Source of the DNA: Protonemura montana
Taxonomy: Eukaryota > Arthropoda > Insecta > Plecoptera > Nemouridae
Assembly (NCBI GenBank): GCA_947568835.1
Contig: OX387602.1
Location: forward strand, 27,860,633 to 27,924,632
Direction: 5' to 3'
DNA length: 64,000 nt
Below the pieces are notes generated by a model, which made no database searches, was not told the DNA's origin, and saw only the letters and a program-made list of their open reading frames with translations. The first letter of the stretch is position 1. Each line of letters begins with the position of its first letter. Below are positions 1 to 11,056 of this stretch, one piece after another. Position numbers and translations under genes: made by a program.

Positions 1-327
1 TCAAGACCCTTTTTATTTTGTATTTCATGATATCATCACCCTAAGCAGTATTCCTCCGCTTGCTGTTAATAAACTAATAATTTATGCTTTCAACGGAGTC
101 CACCTGACACTTTAATATCGTAACGGGATACAAAATATCGCCTTAGAGTTGTCCAGCGCGACAGTGTAAAATGCTTATTTTTTGTGCTTATTTCAGATCG
201 CCACGCAATTAATTAGTGAAGTTGATGCTGACGCAGCACGGTGCCCCAACGCAGACATGAAGAGGACCCTGCCTGACAGTTTAGATCATTTCATTTTTGA
301 TCCTGCTAGCTGAATCTCATCATAACG

Positions 328-2961
328 TCACTTTGAGATCTTCGAGACCTACAAGATTTTCGAGACCGTCGAGACCTTCGAGATCTTCAAGATCTTCGAT
401 ATCTTCGATGGCTTGGAATTTGACATTAACTGGTAAGTGAAGTAAAAATACATTCAAAGATTTTGCCATTTTTTTCGGCATATTTTGTGCAAATCTATAT
501 AAAGTGTTTTTTCACATAGGTCGTGGTGTCCTTGCTTTGCTGCAAAGATGACTTGAAGACATCTGAACGCCCTCTAATCGACTTGGTTCTTCACCCTGGA
601 ATGCAGCTACTTCTCTGGGGTGCCCTTAATCCTTCCACCATAACTTCGAGACCTTCGAGATTTTTGAGATAGTTGATAACTTCGAGACCTTTGATGACTT
701 GGAATTTGACATGTACTGGTAAGTGAAGTAAAAATATATTTAATTTTGTATTGTTCGGCATGTTTTGTACTCATTCTCATGTAATGTTGATTCACATAGG
801 TCCCTGTTTTTCTGCAGAGATGCTGTAGAGAGGCCTGACCGCCCTAAGATCGATTTGGTTCTTTGCCCTGGTATGCAACATTGCGTGGTTTTCTGCGATC
901 TTCTCGTTTTGAGACAGTCTTCCCCGTGGTGGTCCTTTGTGGGCTCTAGTTCAACCTCCTCCCAGCATCACATCAGGACCTTTGATACTTTGGAGACTTT
1001 CAAGATCTTCTAGATATTCGAGATCTTCGAGATCATCGAGGACTTGCAATTTGAAATACGCTGGCAAGTGAAGTAAAAAGATATTTAAATTGATTTTTTT
1101 CAGTTTTTTTGTACACATTTTCATTTATTGTTTACTCTTACATAGGGCATGGTGTCCTTGTTTTGCTGCAAAGATGACTTGAAGACATCTGAACGCCCTC
1201 TGATCGACTTGATTCTCCACCCTGGAATGAAGCGTCTTCTTCTTGTGGCCCTTGATGGGCTCCAGTCCAACCTCCTTCCACCATCACTTCGAGATCATCG
1301 AGACCTTCAAGATCCTCAAGATCCTCGAGATCTTCAAGACCTTCGAGACCTTCAAGATCCTCTAGATCTTCCAGATCTTCCAGATATTCGAGATTCTCGA
1401 GATCATTGAGGACTTGCAATTTGACATTTTCTGGTAAGTAAAGTAATGTCTTAAAATTTAAATTTTCTGACATATTGTGTGCACATTTTCATGTAGGTAC
1501 TGTTATTTCACATAGGTCGTGGTGTCCCTGTTCTGCTGCAAAGATGGCTTGAATACATCTGAACGCCCTCTGATCGACTTGATTCTCCACCCTGGATTAC
1601 CATGTGGCATGGTTTGCTGCGACCTTCTCGTGCTGAGCCAGCCTTCCTCTTTGATACGCTCCAGTTCAACATCCTCTGAGCATCACTTATAGAACTTCGT
1701 GGTCTTTGAGATCTTGGAATTTGAAATATACCGGTAAGTGAGATAATAGGAAATGAAAATAGATTTTTCTCAACATATTTTGTACCAGGAATCCGAACCA
1801 AAATCGATAACGGTCCCGGTTCCATAATTTTTTTTATTATGGTTGTGGTTCCAAGATTTGTTTAAGTCGTCGTTCTGGTTCTGATTATTAAATATTGTGA
1901 ATTAAGGTTTTGGTTCTACTTCGGGTTCCGGTTCTTGCAAAATACTAATTTTAGTCCTGGTTCCGGTTCTGTAATCAATATTTTGGTTCCGATAACAGTT
2001 TTCCGCAATAACCGTTTATGTGGCTTTATCGGTTACTAATATTTTATTTTCTGTTTCTTTACTTGTTCAAATTCGTGATGTAGCAATTTTGTTTGGCGAT
2101 TTAATTTTAAATAGTGATTAGGGGAAAAGACCTCTAGTGATTTATGACCAATTTTTTCTAGCTTTTTCTGGCCGTAACATTGAAGTTACGTATTAAAGTA
2201 ATGTATTAAAGTAATGTATTAAAGTAATGTATTAAAATTTACATTTTTTGACATATTGTGTGCACATTTTCATGTACTGTTAACTCGCACAGATCGTGGT
2301 GTCCCTGTTCTGCTGCAAAGATGACTTGAAGACATCTGAACGCCCTCTGATCGACTTGGTTCTCCACCCTGGAATGAAGCGTCTTCTTCTTGTGGCCCTT
2401 GATGGGCTCCAGTTCAACCTCCTTCCACCATCACTTCGAGATCTTTAAGACCTTCAAGATCCTCAAGATCCTCGAGATCCTCGAGATCTTCGAGATCTTC
2501 AAGATCTTCAAGATCTTCGAGATCTTCGAGATCTTTGAGACCTTCAAGACCTTCAAGACCTTCAAGATCCTCTAGATCTTCGAGATCTTCGAGATCTTCG
2601 AGATTCTCAGGATCCTCGAGATCTTTGAGATCATTGAGGACTTGCAATTTGACATTTTCTGGTAAGTAGAGTAATGTATTAAAATTTAAATTTTCTGACA
2701 TATTGTGTGCACATTTTCATGTAGGTACTGTTATTTCACATAGGTCGTGGTGTCCCTGTTCTGCTGCAAAGATGGCTTGAATACATCTGAACGCCCTCTG
2801 ATCGACTTGATCCTCCACCCTGGATTACCATGTGGCATGGTTTGCTGCGACCTTCTCGTGCTGAGCCAGCCTTCCTCTTTGATACGCTCCAGTTCAACAT
2901 CCTCCGAGCATCACTTATAGAACTTCGTGGTCTTTGAGATCTTGGAATTTGAAATATACCG
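328..2961 (+). repeat. Tandem array of exon-like repeat units
   Basis: Six full units and one partial unit lie at about 328-431 (partial), 520-718, 800-1063, 1146-1433, 1516-1733, 2293-2661 and 2744-2961. Most begin after a TTCACATAG acceptor-like border (CGCACAG at 2286-2292) with a GTCGTGGTGTCC-type start, and end at CTG or CCG followed by GTAAGT (GCAAGT at 1064). The 5' half of each is open in one frame, with a conserved stretch around SERPLIDL. The 3' half is low-complexity GATCTTC/CTTCGAGA sequence and usually brings in a stop. A related unit sits at 7854-8071. These may be duplicated exons of an unknown gene or part of a transposon that mimics exons. I do not recognise a product. Confidence 0.6.
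1785..2050. repeat. GGTTCC/GGTTCTG-type degenerate tandem repeat
   Basis: The stretch is dominated by GGTTCCGGTTCTG-like words around ATCGATAACGGT and TTTTGGTTCCGATAACGG. Similar blocks lie at about 3010-3220 and 7640-7830, each next to an exon-like unit. No coding role is evident. Confidence 0.6.
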
Positions 2962-3009
2962 GTAAGTGAGATAAAAGGAAATGAAAATAGATTTTTCTCG
3001 ACCTATTTT

Positions 3010-3220
3010 GTAGCAGGAATCCAAACCGAAATCGATAACGGTCCAGGTTCCATTTTTTTTTTTTTTTAATTCCGGTTCTGGTTCCAAGATTTTTTTAAGT
3101 AATGGTTCTGGTTCTGATTTTTAAATATTGTGAATTTAGGTTTTGGTTCTGCTTCTGATTCTGTAATCAATATTTTGGTTCCGATAACGGTTTTCCGAAA
3201 TAACCGTTTATGTGGCTTTT
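3010..3220. repeat. GGTTCC/GGTTCTG-type repeat, second copy
   Basis: This is the duplicated counterpart of the block at 1785-2050. It has the same ATCGATAACGG and TTCCGATAACGG words and runs into the same AACCGTTTATGTGGC segment. Confidence 0.6.
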
Positions 3221-3359
3221 TCAGCTACTTATATTTTATTTTATTTTTCTTTACTTGTTCAAATTCCTATCTTTTTGGCTTTGGTAATACGTATTGTGTA
3301 ATGTCGCTGCCTTGTGATGTAGCAATTTTATATGGCGATTTAATTTTAAATAGTGATTA

Positions 3360-5400
3360 AGGGGAAAGACCCTTAGTGATTTCAGACAAATTTTTTCCGG
3401 CTTTTTCTGGCCGTAACATTGAAGTTAGAATTTTAGAAATCAAGTATGTTGTAGGTGAAGGGGGTTTATACGGAATGTAAAAATCGATATTAGAGCAAAT
3501 CTTTTTGCATGGGTTTATTCTCACAGGTTGCTGAGTCACTATTAAAATGCCACTCAAAAAAAATGTTCTGTGGGAAATTTGTGGGAAACTCGGAAATACA
3601 CATTTTTTGTTGTCGCCTTCGGTTTTCCGAGAAGTAATAGAGTTGAGTGATTCACATTTTTGTCATTCATCTACAATACTAATCTTGAGAGAATAACAAG
3701 TTTTCAGACATCCTACTTATCTAATTCCAAATAAAACAATTGTTTTTCATAGTGTTTAAATGAAATAGTAAAAAACAATGAAGTAAGTAAAAAACAACGT
3801 ACGTGTTTCAACTCCGAAATATCACCAGTAAATACAATTTTGTAAGCTATAATTTGGTATTCTATACCTAAAGCACGACGATTCCAGAAATGTTAGTCTC
3901 AACTCGATCAGACAAATTTAGTCAATGAAACCGAAGTCCGCGTAAGTCGGTGGCAGCGCTATATTACGTTATAGATAGAGATTCTTGTTTTTAGCATTAA
4001 TTTTATCGAAATTTTAGTGCTAAATATTTGAATTTTAGCGTTTATAGCTAAATAGAAAAAAGGGCTTTTGCGATCTACATTCGAAAGGAATGCGGATTTT
4101 GGGCAAGCACTGGGATCTCTAATAAAGAAGTGATCAATAATAATAACAATAAAGCAAATATTTAGTGTAGGTCCACAACATCGGTAGGTATTTGTTAGGG
4201 ACTTGGAACAAAACTATTAGCACAAATCAATATTTTACATAAATGCCACCATGAAATACATTGTATGACAGTATGAGCGACACCTACTTCTTGTTAAAAC
4301 TTAGCATTGAACAAGTTTCAATGGTAGCTTCCTTCATTATTGTTCCTTTGTCAGTCAGCACAAGGTTTTATTGACTAAAAAACCTCTCTGCATCAACACT
4401 GTTCACTGGGGCCCAAATACTTTGTAAAGTCAGAACTGCAAATGAGGGGTTTGGGATTCTTATGTTCATGAGAATTTGAATTAGACCCACTGCCTGGTAC
4501 TAACAACATACTTTGCAAGATTGTCTTTTTTCTCCTAGACAAGTCTGGTGTTCCAGATTCCACACTTGAAAATAGATCCATCACTCACAAAGAGTTGCAT
4601 TGCTTGATCCTCAAAAGTCAAACATTTATTACACCCCATTGAAATTTGAAATTCCAGCTAATCTCTACACCACATTAGGTAGCCTGAATGCATGTGGTGC
4701 TGGTGCTCACATGGCAAGGAGGGAAAGATTCAGCCAACCAATGGCAATGGTTTCCTACAGCAAACATTTTGCCCCACTACTTCTACCCCCTAAGCTTAGG
4801 AATGTTGATAGCGTTTGATGAGGAACAGACCTGACAACAAGACTGCAGGAAATAATATGACAAATTCTTGAAATTGTTTGTTTAGAGAGAGAAAAAACAT
4901 TTTAAATTTTTTCCATGGAAATTAGTGGCTAATTCGCAAAATACACACATTCTAGTGAAATAGCTTCGTTATCTCTCAATTTTGCATTTATCGCGAAATA
5001 GAAAAATCTACCATTCATTCCCAAATTCCATGAGCTGTAAAGAAAACGAAAAATATTGACTCTAAGCGAAAATTTACATATTTTAGCATTTATAGTTAAA
5101 ACTAAAAACTCGTATCTCTAGTTATAGAGTAGCTTCCGACATCGAGTCCGAGCGAGTTTCTCGGACGCGCCGTCAGTAGATCGTCCTAACAGCGGAGTAG
5201 GGAGACCCATGAATCAGCTTCAAGATTAAACTTCTGGCTAACAAGTTTAATTTCTGAAAATATCTCCACTTGCCAAAATAAACCCATAAAATGGCACTTG
5301 ATAACCAAGTTCAGGATAGTGCACAGTCACAAGTCAAAATGTTTGCCCCTACCTTGTTCGTCGTTTTAAATCGGCTGGACAGTGGCCCTTGCAAGCTAAG
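3360..5400 (+). repeat. Older dispersed repeat, interrupted by a hAT-like insertion
   Basis: Two blocks, about 3360-3975 and 5121-5400, form one interrupted element. An inverted copy at about 36690-37215 runs straight through the interruption point: it has the same ATCGATTTTTACATTCC and TCTACAATACTAATCTT words and the same GTCCGAGCGAG..CTCGGAC palindrome. The left end (AAAGACCCTTAGTGATTT..GGCTTTTTCTGGCCGTAACATTG) and the CTCCACTTGCCAAAATAAACCC segment at 5264 also occur in the element at 25.87-26.18 kb, so the two belong to one family. No transposase frame is visible. Confidence 0.65.
3976..5120. mobile_element. Non-autonomous hAT-like transposon, 1145 bp
   Basis: The left end begins TAGAGATTCTTGTTTTTAG, and the right end, read on the other strand, begins TAGAGATACGAGTTTTTAG, so the ends are imperfect inverted repeats. 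An identical 8-base direct repeat, GTTATAGA, flanks the element at 3968-3975 and 5121-5128. Eight-base target duplications and TAGAG-type termini are typical of the hAT superfamily. The inverted copy of the host repeat near 36.77 kb lacks the insertion. Subterminal AT-rich words such as TTTTAGC and GCATTTAT are repeated at both ends. No transposase is seen inside, so it would depend on one in trans. Confidence 0.85.
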
Positions 5401-6300
5401 GTTACTCTCATTTAAAGGTCCGAATATGTCCGCCCGTGGCGTAACTACCGAAGGGTGGGTGGGTGGATGGGGGGGAGGGGGCACCAGCGAAGGCTCGTGG
5501 GGCCAGCCAGGAGGGAAAAACGTGGGCGCGTGCTGTACTTGCGCTGGCCGACGAGCGCATGCCGACAACCCACATCAATTTTATTTGTTGTGTTTGCCAA
5601 AATAATCTTAAAGTAAATCTTTGATTTTCAGGCACTCTCACTACCCCATTAAGGCTTTGGGACAAGCCTACTTCCATGGTTATGGTTATATTATTACTTA
5701 CTACGTTGATAATGCTGCTGAGTGCGTATGGCTACACACTAACGCTACTGCCTAACTCTTTAGCAGCGCAAATGACCGAATGTTCGTTATTTCTTTGTGT
5801 ATGGATAACTAATTTTTCCCAATAGTGGGAAGAAATATTTTTACACAATACAGTTAGTAGTTTAGTAGTCACTGTTCACTGGGCAACAGCGGCTGACGGC
5901 AGTCACCGCGGGGCCTTCGCGGGTCCCAATAATGGCGTAATAAATGTGACAATTACAAGTGAATAAAATGCATAAAATCAGCAGCTTTTACTTGTAAATT
6001 GGTTCGAGTTTTCCGGTATGCAGCGATGGTTTGGTCGTGACAAAAGAAACTTCTAATAACACTGGAAATTTGTCTGGTGTGCAGAATAGATTAGATTATA
6101 CTTATTTATTGCGGGGGTTAAATATTAATAATCACAGTTTTAGTTATTCTCAATCAAATTTAGCGCAAGGTGTCTTGTTTAATTTCCTCCCAAATAAAGT
6201 ATAGTATGCTGTCCCTTCGATCTTAAATCTTTTATTCTTTATCAATCTGTTGTCACTTCGATGTGAATATCAATGAAAACTGACTTAGATGTAGCTATCT
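5401..6300. other. Intergenic, no gene recognised
   Basis: A GC-rich patch at about 5430-5560 with GTGGCGTAACTACCGAAGGG followed by G-runs looks like a transposon end. The rest is unremarkable AT-rich sequence without a supported exon. Confidence 0.4.
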
Positions 6301-6315
6301 TTTAGCTGTTTCAGA

Positions 6316-6603
6316 ACGCGTATGAGACTGAAATATTTGCGTTCTCGCCGTGTCGGGACAACCCAATTTTTCCGACACGAAGAAATAATGAATAATCCAA
6401 CTGCTCGCAAACCTGACCCGTACATCACTGGTCTCCGTACCAAAAATGTCCTTGTTGACAAGGGCCCATATCCTACTTCAGAGCCTTTACCGATTGCACT
6501 GAGTAAAAACGAAGCTTTTCTGCCAGCTACTATGAAACTAAAAATCTTGCCCCCGGGTTCAGGAATGCCTAGTTACGCCACCGATGTCCGCCAGATATGC
6601 TAG
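6316..6603 (+). other. Unrecognised exon-like open frame
   Basis: A good acceptor-like sequence, TTTTAGCTGTTTCAG, ends at 6314 and is followed by an open frame with a balanced, non-repetitive composition (words such as FFRHEEIMNNPTARKPDPYI and GPYPTSEPLP). It ends in TAG at 6601-6603, and its last part overlaps a transposase remnant on the other strand. No family is recognised. It could be a real terminal exon truncated by the transposon, or a chance frame. Confidence 0.25.
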
Positions 6604-6920
6604 TTTGCCAAGCCACTCGGTATTTGAAAGGAGTTCTGTAACGGGATTGTTTCTCTCCTTCAAAAAAACTAGAGCCTCATCGCGCAATTGGAGTAATTGA
6701 GTGAGAACTTTACCTCGTTGCAGCCCGCAAACTTCCGCGTGCAGGAGAAGTGTTAAATCACTGGCACCCATCTCCTCACACAAAATTGAAAACAATCTTG
6801 AATTTAGCGAACTTGCTCTCACAAAATGCACTATTTTCACGCACTCGTTCAGCCGAGTCATTTTTTTGTTTGCTAACACCTCGCGATGAATAAAACAGTG
6901 CGCAGCAAAATAATTTCTGA
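6575..6920 (-). pseudogene. hAT/ZBED-like transposase fragment
   Basis: The minus-strand frame contains HCFIHRE, then VKIVHFVRASSLNSRLFSIL, LCEEMGASDLTLLLHAEVCG, RGKVLTQLLQLRDEALVFL and EWLGKLAYLADI. The order and spacing match the catalytic-core half of ZBED5/SCAND3-type hAT transposases (HC.iHRe, lN.RlF, LL.h.EvrwLsRG..L.R). Only this internal part is present; the BED finger and the C-terminal dimerisation region are missing, so it is a remnant. It lies 1.5 kb from the non-autonomous hAT-like element, but I see no sequence linking the two. Confidence 0.75.
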
Positions 6921-7502
6921 TGCAACCGATGGACCTTGATGGCTTGTAATAATTAATGATGATTTTGTTATGATGGTTTCGTTTGTTTTTTGGATGTTGA
7001 TGCACAAACACCAAATGCACACAAAGATCTCCGTCGCAACGTGCTTCCCGTTCAGAAGTTCGAGACTGACTGACTAAGGTCACATCATTTGAATCATACT
7101 CTTGCTTTTTTTTCAAGTCAGGGTAGTTGGTAGTGGTTTTGTGAAACTGCAGGAAGTCTGGACAAGTAACCCTTTGTCGGTGCTCTCACTATACCAAAAT
7201 TCTCAGTAGTTAAAATGAGTAGATATTTCCACTGTGCGTATGCCTCATATCAAAGCCGAAGCCGCCACAATGTTGAGTTTGCAATGTTCTGTTTTGGGTT
7301 TGGATACTATTTCGGAGTATTCACTTTACGTTAGTATATGCTTTATGTATCATTTTTAACAGGTTTATGCAAATATGCATAAATATTGTCAATGATGTGT
7401 AATGTATGATGTGATCGTGTGATCAATGTGATATCGCAAAAATATTGTATACATTAATAGATACAAATAAATAAATAAAAAATAAATACCGAATTCGAAG
7501 TA

Positions 7503-7537
7503 GCCCTGGTAGGGGGGTGGGGGGGGGGGGGGGGGGA
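7503..7537. repeat. Poly-G/GGGGGT tract
   Basis: A run of nearly pure G on the plus strand, interrupted by single T residues. Similar homopolymers are a poly-G near 32714-32730 and a poly-C near 35124-35134. Such tracts may form quadruplexes or be length-variable. Confidence 0.8.
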
Positions 7538-7639
7538 TGTCAGTGCAGGAACGACAGATAGGCTAGACATGTAAACATTTCATTCTCAGAACACAAATAA
7601 CGCTACCCAATTTGGCCAAAATTAAAATTAAAGTAAAAC

Positions 7640-8071
7640 ATTTTTACTATCAGGTTGGGCGGAACCGTAATAAAACCGAAAAGAACCGTTATTTTTTTGA
7701 TCCCTATAACGATTCCGGTTCCGATTTCTGTTCTAGCAAAATATCAAATTACGGTTCCAGTTTCGGTTCATCGAAATATTTCGGTTTTTTGGGTTCCGGT
7801 CCGGTTCGGGTCCCTGTTTCGTACACATTTTTATGTACTGTTTACTCACATAGGTCGTGGGTGTTCCTATTTCGCTTGCGAGATTGGTTTGGAGAAGTCT
7901 GAATTCGCCCTCTGATCGACTTGGTTCTCCACGCTGGAAGCCGTGTCTTCCTCTTGTGGCCCTTGATGGGCTCCAGTTCAACCGCCCTCCACCATAACTT
8001 CGAGACCTTCAAGATCCTCGAGATCTTTGAGACCTTCGAGATCTTCGAGGACTTGGATTTAACATTAACTG
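7640..8071 (+). repeat. Dispersed copy of GGTTCC block plus exon-like unit
   Basis: Positions 7640-7830 carry GGTTCCGGTTC-type sequence. Positions 7854-8071 carry a diverged exon-like unit with the same TCACATAG border, GTCGTGGGTGTTCC start, GATGGGCTCCAGTTCAACC core, GATCTTC tract and CTG followed by GTGAGT. This shows that the GGTTCC block and the exon-like unit travel together. Confidence 0.65.
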
Positions 8072-8999
8072 GTGAGTGCTGAAAGAAGATATTTTGCCCG
8101 ACTTTTTCTGTACTCCATATCATCGTTATAATCTCATTTGTCTCTCATCTCATCGCAGTCTTTGTCAACTCATTTATCCACATACACATAAGACGACTTA
8201 CCTGTGGTTCGTTTCCCATACCTCATGAGGGTATGCTTTTTAAAATGGCTGATTGGAAAATTGAGTTTCTCTTTGGCAATTTTGCTGTCCCCTATCCGAG
8301 ATGATGAAAATGTTTGCAGCTTTGGACCATACAACGGCAAACTAGTTCTGCACAGTTCGTCCAATACACATTTTAGCATGGCGTGCAATTTGCCTTATAA
8401 TTAGGTGCTCGAGTCCCAGATCTTGCGTGTGCTGTATCGAGGGTTAGTTTCAACATGCAAAACCTCGCGGGGCTAATGTTCAATCCGTTCATTCAATAAA
8501 ATGATACCGCTTCTCAAAGTCACTTTCAGGTTTGAAGGTCAGCATAACACGGAATTTTACTTCTGATATAAAGTAATCATGATAGAGAGTTTTCTCAAAA
8601 TCTTCACAACTTTGCGCAGCTCCCTGGGAGGAACTGGAAATTGTAGTATCATTCGGGAGTTTGGAACTCACTGAGTTGACAATACCTAGCGTCGCCTCTC
8701 TTCGTTCCAGAACGACGCCTCGACTCTGCCAAGCTGATGAAGCCGTCCGCGCTGCGTCTCTTTCCCGTCTTGCGGCGATGCTTTCGATAACCTAGTCGCG
8801 CGATTATCATTGAGCCTTTTTGCGATGCCTTATGCCTGAAATCGATTTGTTTAGCCAAAGAAAATGCAACTATGTTATAGGAATTATCAATAGATATTTT
8901 AATTAGGTCTTCTCTTTTTTCGATTGCACCTTCGCAAGCGTTGACCACAGCGCATGCTTTGTACAAGATAAGTTTGACTTCAATACGTGCTAGGCTAGG

Positions 9000-9480
9000 C
9001 TTCCGTGGGTGTGTTTTTGTGTTTGTTTGTTTGTTTGTTTGTGTTTGTGTGCTAGTGTGAGTGTGTTTTTGTGTTTGTGTTTTGTGCTAGTGTGAGTGTG
9101 TTTTTGTGTTTGTGTGCTAGTGTGAGTGTGTTTTTGTGTTTGTTCGTTTGTTTGTTTGTGTTTGTGTGCTAGTGTGAGTGTGTTTTTGTGTTCGTTCGTT
9201 TGTTTGTTTGTGTGCTAGTGTGCTAGTGTGCTAGTGTGAGTGTGTTTTTGTGTTCGTTTGTTTGTGTTTATGTTTGTGTGCTAGTGTGAGTGTGTTTTTG
9301 TGTTTGTTCGTTTGTTCGTTTGTTTGTTTGTGTTTTTGTGCTAGTGTGAGTGTGTTTTGGGTTTTTGTTTTGTGTTAGTGTGAGTATGTTTGTGTGTTTT
9401 TTTCGTTTGTTTGTTTGTTTGTTTGTTTGTTTGTTTGTGTTTGTGTTTGTGTTAGTGTGAGTGTGTGTGCTTGTTTGCGT
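9000..9480 (+). repeat. GT-rich minisatellite
   Basis: Irregular tandem copies of a GTGTGCTAGTGTGAGTGTG plus TTTTTGTGTTTG core are separated by GTTTGTTTG and GTTCGTTTG runs. Spacing between GCTAGTGTGAGTG words is about 40-80 bases. Open frames in it are by-products of the repeat. Confidence 0.9.
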
Positions 9481-9489
9481 GAGTATTGT

Positions 9490-10915
9490 GTGTTTGTTCT
9501 GATCTTTACTTTTGTGCCTTTGCTTGTGCTTTGCAAGTTTATCTTATACAAAGTGTGTGCTTCTTGCCACGCGGCGACTAGCCTCTGAGCGTAGTTTTTC
9601 TCTGATCTAGGATAGGAAAATAGCTGGAAATTGGAATCAATAACGGTTTGTTTCAATGTGCTTCAACTTAGGTTAGCTCAAATCCCAACTGTGTATTTGC
9701 TAATATGTGTAGGTAGTTTCTTTTCAATTTGCGAAATAATGGCTCTTTTTTACACCTTATTTGTAATCAAAATATGTTAGTGCAAACTCTATTATCGAGG
9801 CAAAGAAATGTGGGCCCAAATAATTTCGTCTCGGCGAGATTTTCAGGAATTAATCATTAAGAAGGTATTCAATCGTAATATCCAAACATTTTAGCTGCAT
9901 TTTTTGTATTTTTGTAGGTATCTAAAAAATCTATTATTTTCCCTTTATGATTAAATGTACAGGCTCCGATGGAAATACTAATTGTGTTTTTGAATTGAAT
10001 TTTAATGTTAGTTAAGCTGTTAACCTAATATTGTAGATAATAATAGAACAATAAAAATAAAAGAAGTAGAATATATTTTTTCCCTATTCCTATATGAATT
10101 GTTTTTCACTTCAAGCCAGTTTTATTCAAAATAAAAAAAGTTTTCTTTACAGAAAGTTGATTAGTTTCTCATTTTTTTACTTCTCCCTTGCTCTGCTTTT
10201 TCTCTAATCTCAGGTTATGCCATAGGACTTTATTGTAATTTTGTAGATTGTAATTTACTTTTAATTGTATCTACATGACGAAACATAACATTTTATTTAA
10301 ATGTTTACTACTAATAAACATTATTACCTATTACTATTATTAATATTATTATTGCTCACCTGCATAATTTCCTGTTTGCACGCTTGGGGCCCGCCCCGAC
10401 TTTCGTTTTCATGGTTTCCTTGCTTCACAGTTAAGCAAATGCTGGGCAATTGATAATAGTCAGATTATATCAGAATAGTCAGAATAGTTGTAGCCAGAAA
10501 GCTGCTTGATGCATTTTTTATGCTTGTAAAACTGAGGACTACTGCATCTTGCAATCCCCATTCCCGTTGTATTCTAAGTGGTATTTTGTGTGAGCTTGAG
10601 GTACCATATTTATATTAACGACCTCTAACTCTAAACGACCTCTGGCTTGAGCTTCGAAAGAGAAGAGGGTGGCGATCCTAGCTCATCTTACTTCTCATCT
10701 CTTCCGAGCCGTGTAGGTTTCGTAAAGTTGTGCTGGATGTTGAGGACAAACTCAACTAATAGACTCGGAAAGTGCCAATGTCATTTTTTGTAGTACATCT
10801 GAAGTAGCTGATCGAGATGGTCTAGGACTCATGGGTAAACAAGCAATTACTTTGTTTTTTGTTGGCATAGAGAGTGCCAAAAAGCTTGATTTAAGAAAGG
10901 AAAGGTAAAAATGAA
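9490..10915. other. AT-rich intergenic stretch, no gene recognised
   Basis: This is mostly AT-rich sequence with long T and A runs. I found no convincing exon, repeat or RNA gene. Any missing downstream P450 exons would be expected here but were not seen. Confidence 0.4.
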
Positions 10916-10921
10916 GTAGTT

Positions 10922-11056
10922 CGATCCATGGCCCCCCAGCGTTCGACTAGGTCAACAGCCGCCAGGTCGAAGGGGGCCAGCAAGTACCTTCCACTGTCTG
11001 CCCTCACGAGTACGTCGTTCATGATGCGTCGGTACTTGAGCCATTCGTCACCCTTC
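10922..11056 (-). pseudogene. Mitochondrial-type cytochrome P450 fragment, internal exon
   Basis: After a TTGCAG acceptor, the minus strand reads KGDEWLKYRRIMNDVL, then VRADSGRYLLAPFDLAAVDL and VERW. This matches the G.eW...R..mN segment (helix C region) of mitochondrial-clan P450s, heme monooxygenases whose arthropod members include ecdysteroid-pathway enzymes. No downstream exon with the ExxR or heme-cysteine motif was found, and no clear donor follows VERW. It belongs with the N-terminal piece at 11640-11860. The gene is probably partial or dead. Confidence 0.6.

Larger units (their letters stand above)
1149..3430. repeat. Tandem segmental duplication, about 1.2 kb per copy
   Basis: The stretch of about 1150-2190 recurs almost unchanged at about 2300-3430. 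Both copies run from an exon-like unit through a low-complexity tract, a second unit starting near 1516 or 2744, a GGTTCC-type block, and the same GGGAAAGACC..CTAGTGATTT segment. Differences are mainly in the length of the GATCTTC tract and scattered substitutions, which suggests a recent event. Confidence 0.65.

Noticed and set aside
2414..2701. Long minus-strand frame of LED/LEG repeats
   Set aside because: It follows from the 9-base GATCTTC repeat and runs antisense to the splice-like borders; no independent sign of coding.
9000..9480. Possible CRISPR-like array
   Set aside because: Spacer lengths are irregular and made of the same simple words, and the genome is eukaryotic.
9375..9656. 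Minus-strand frame rich in QTNKQTN
   Set aside because: It is a translation of the GT-rich minisatellite.
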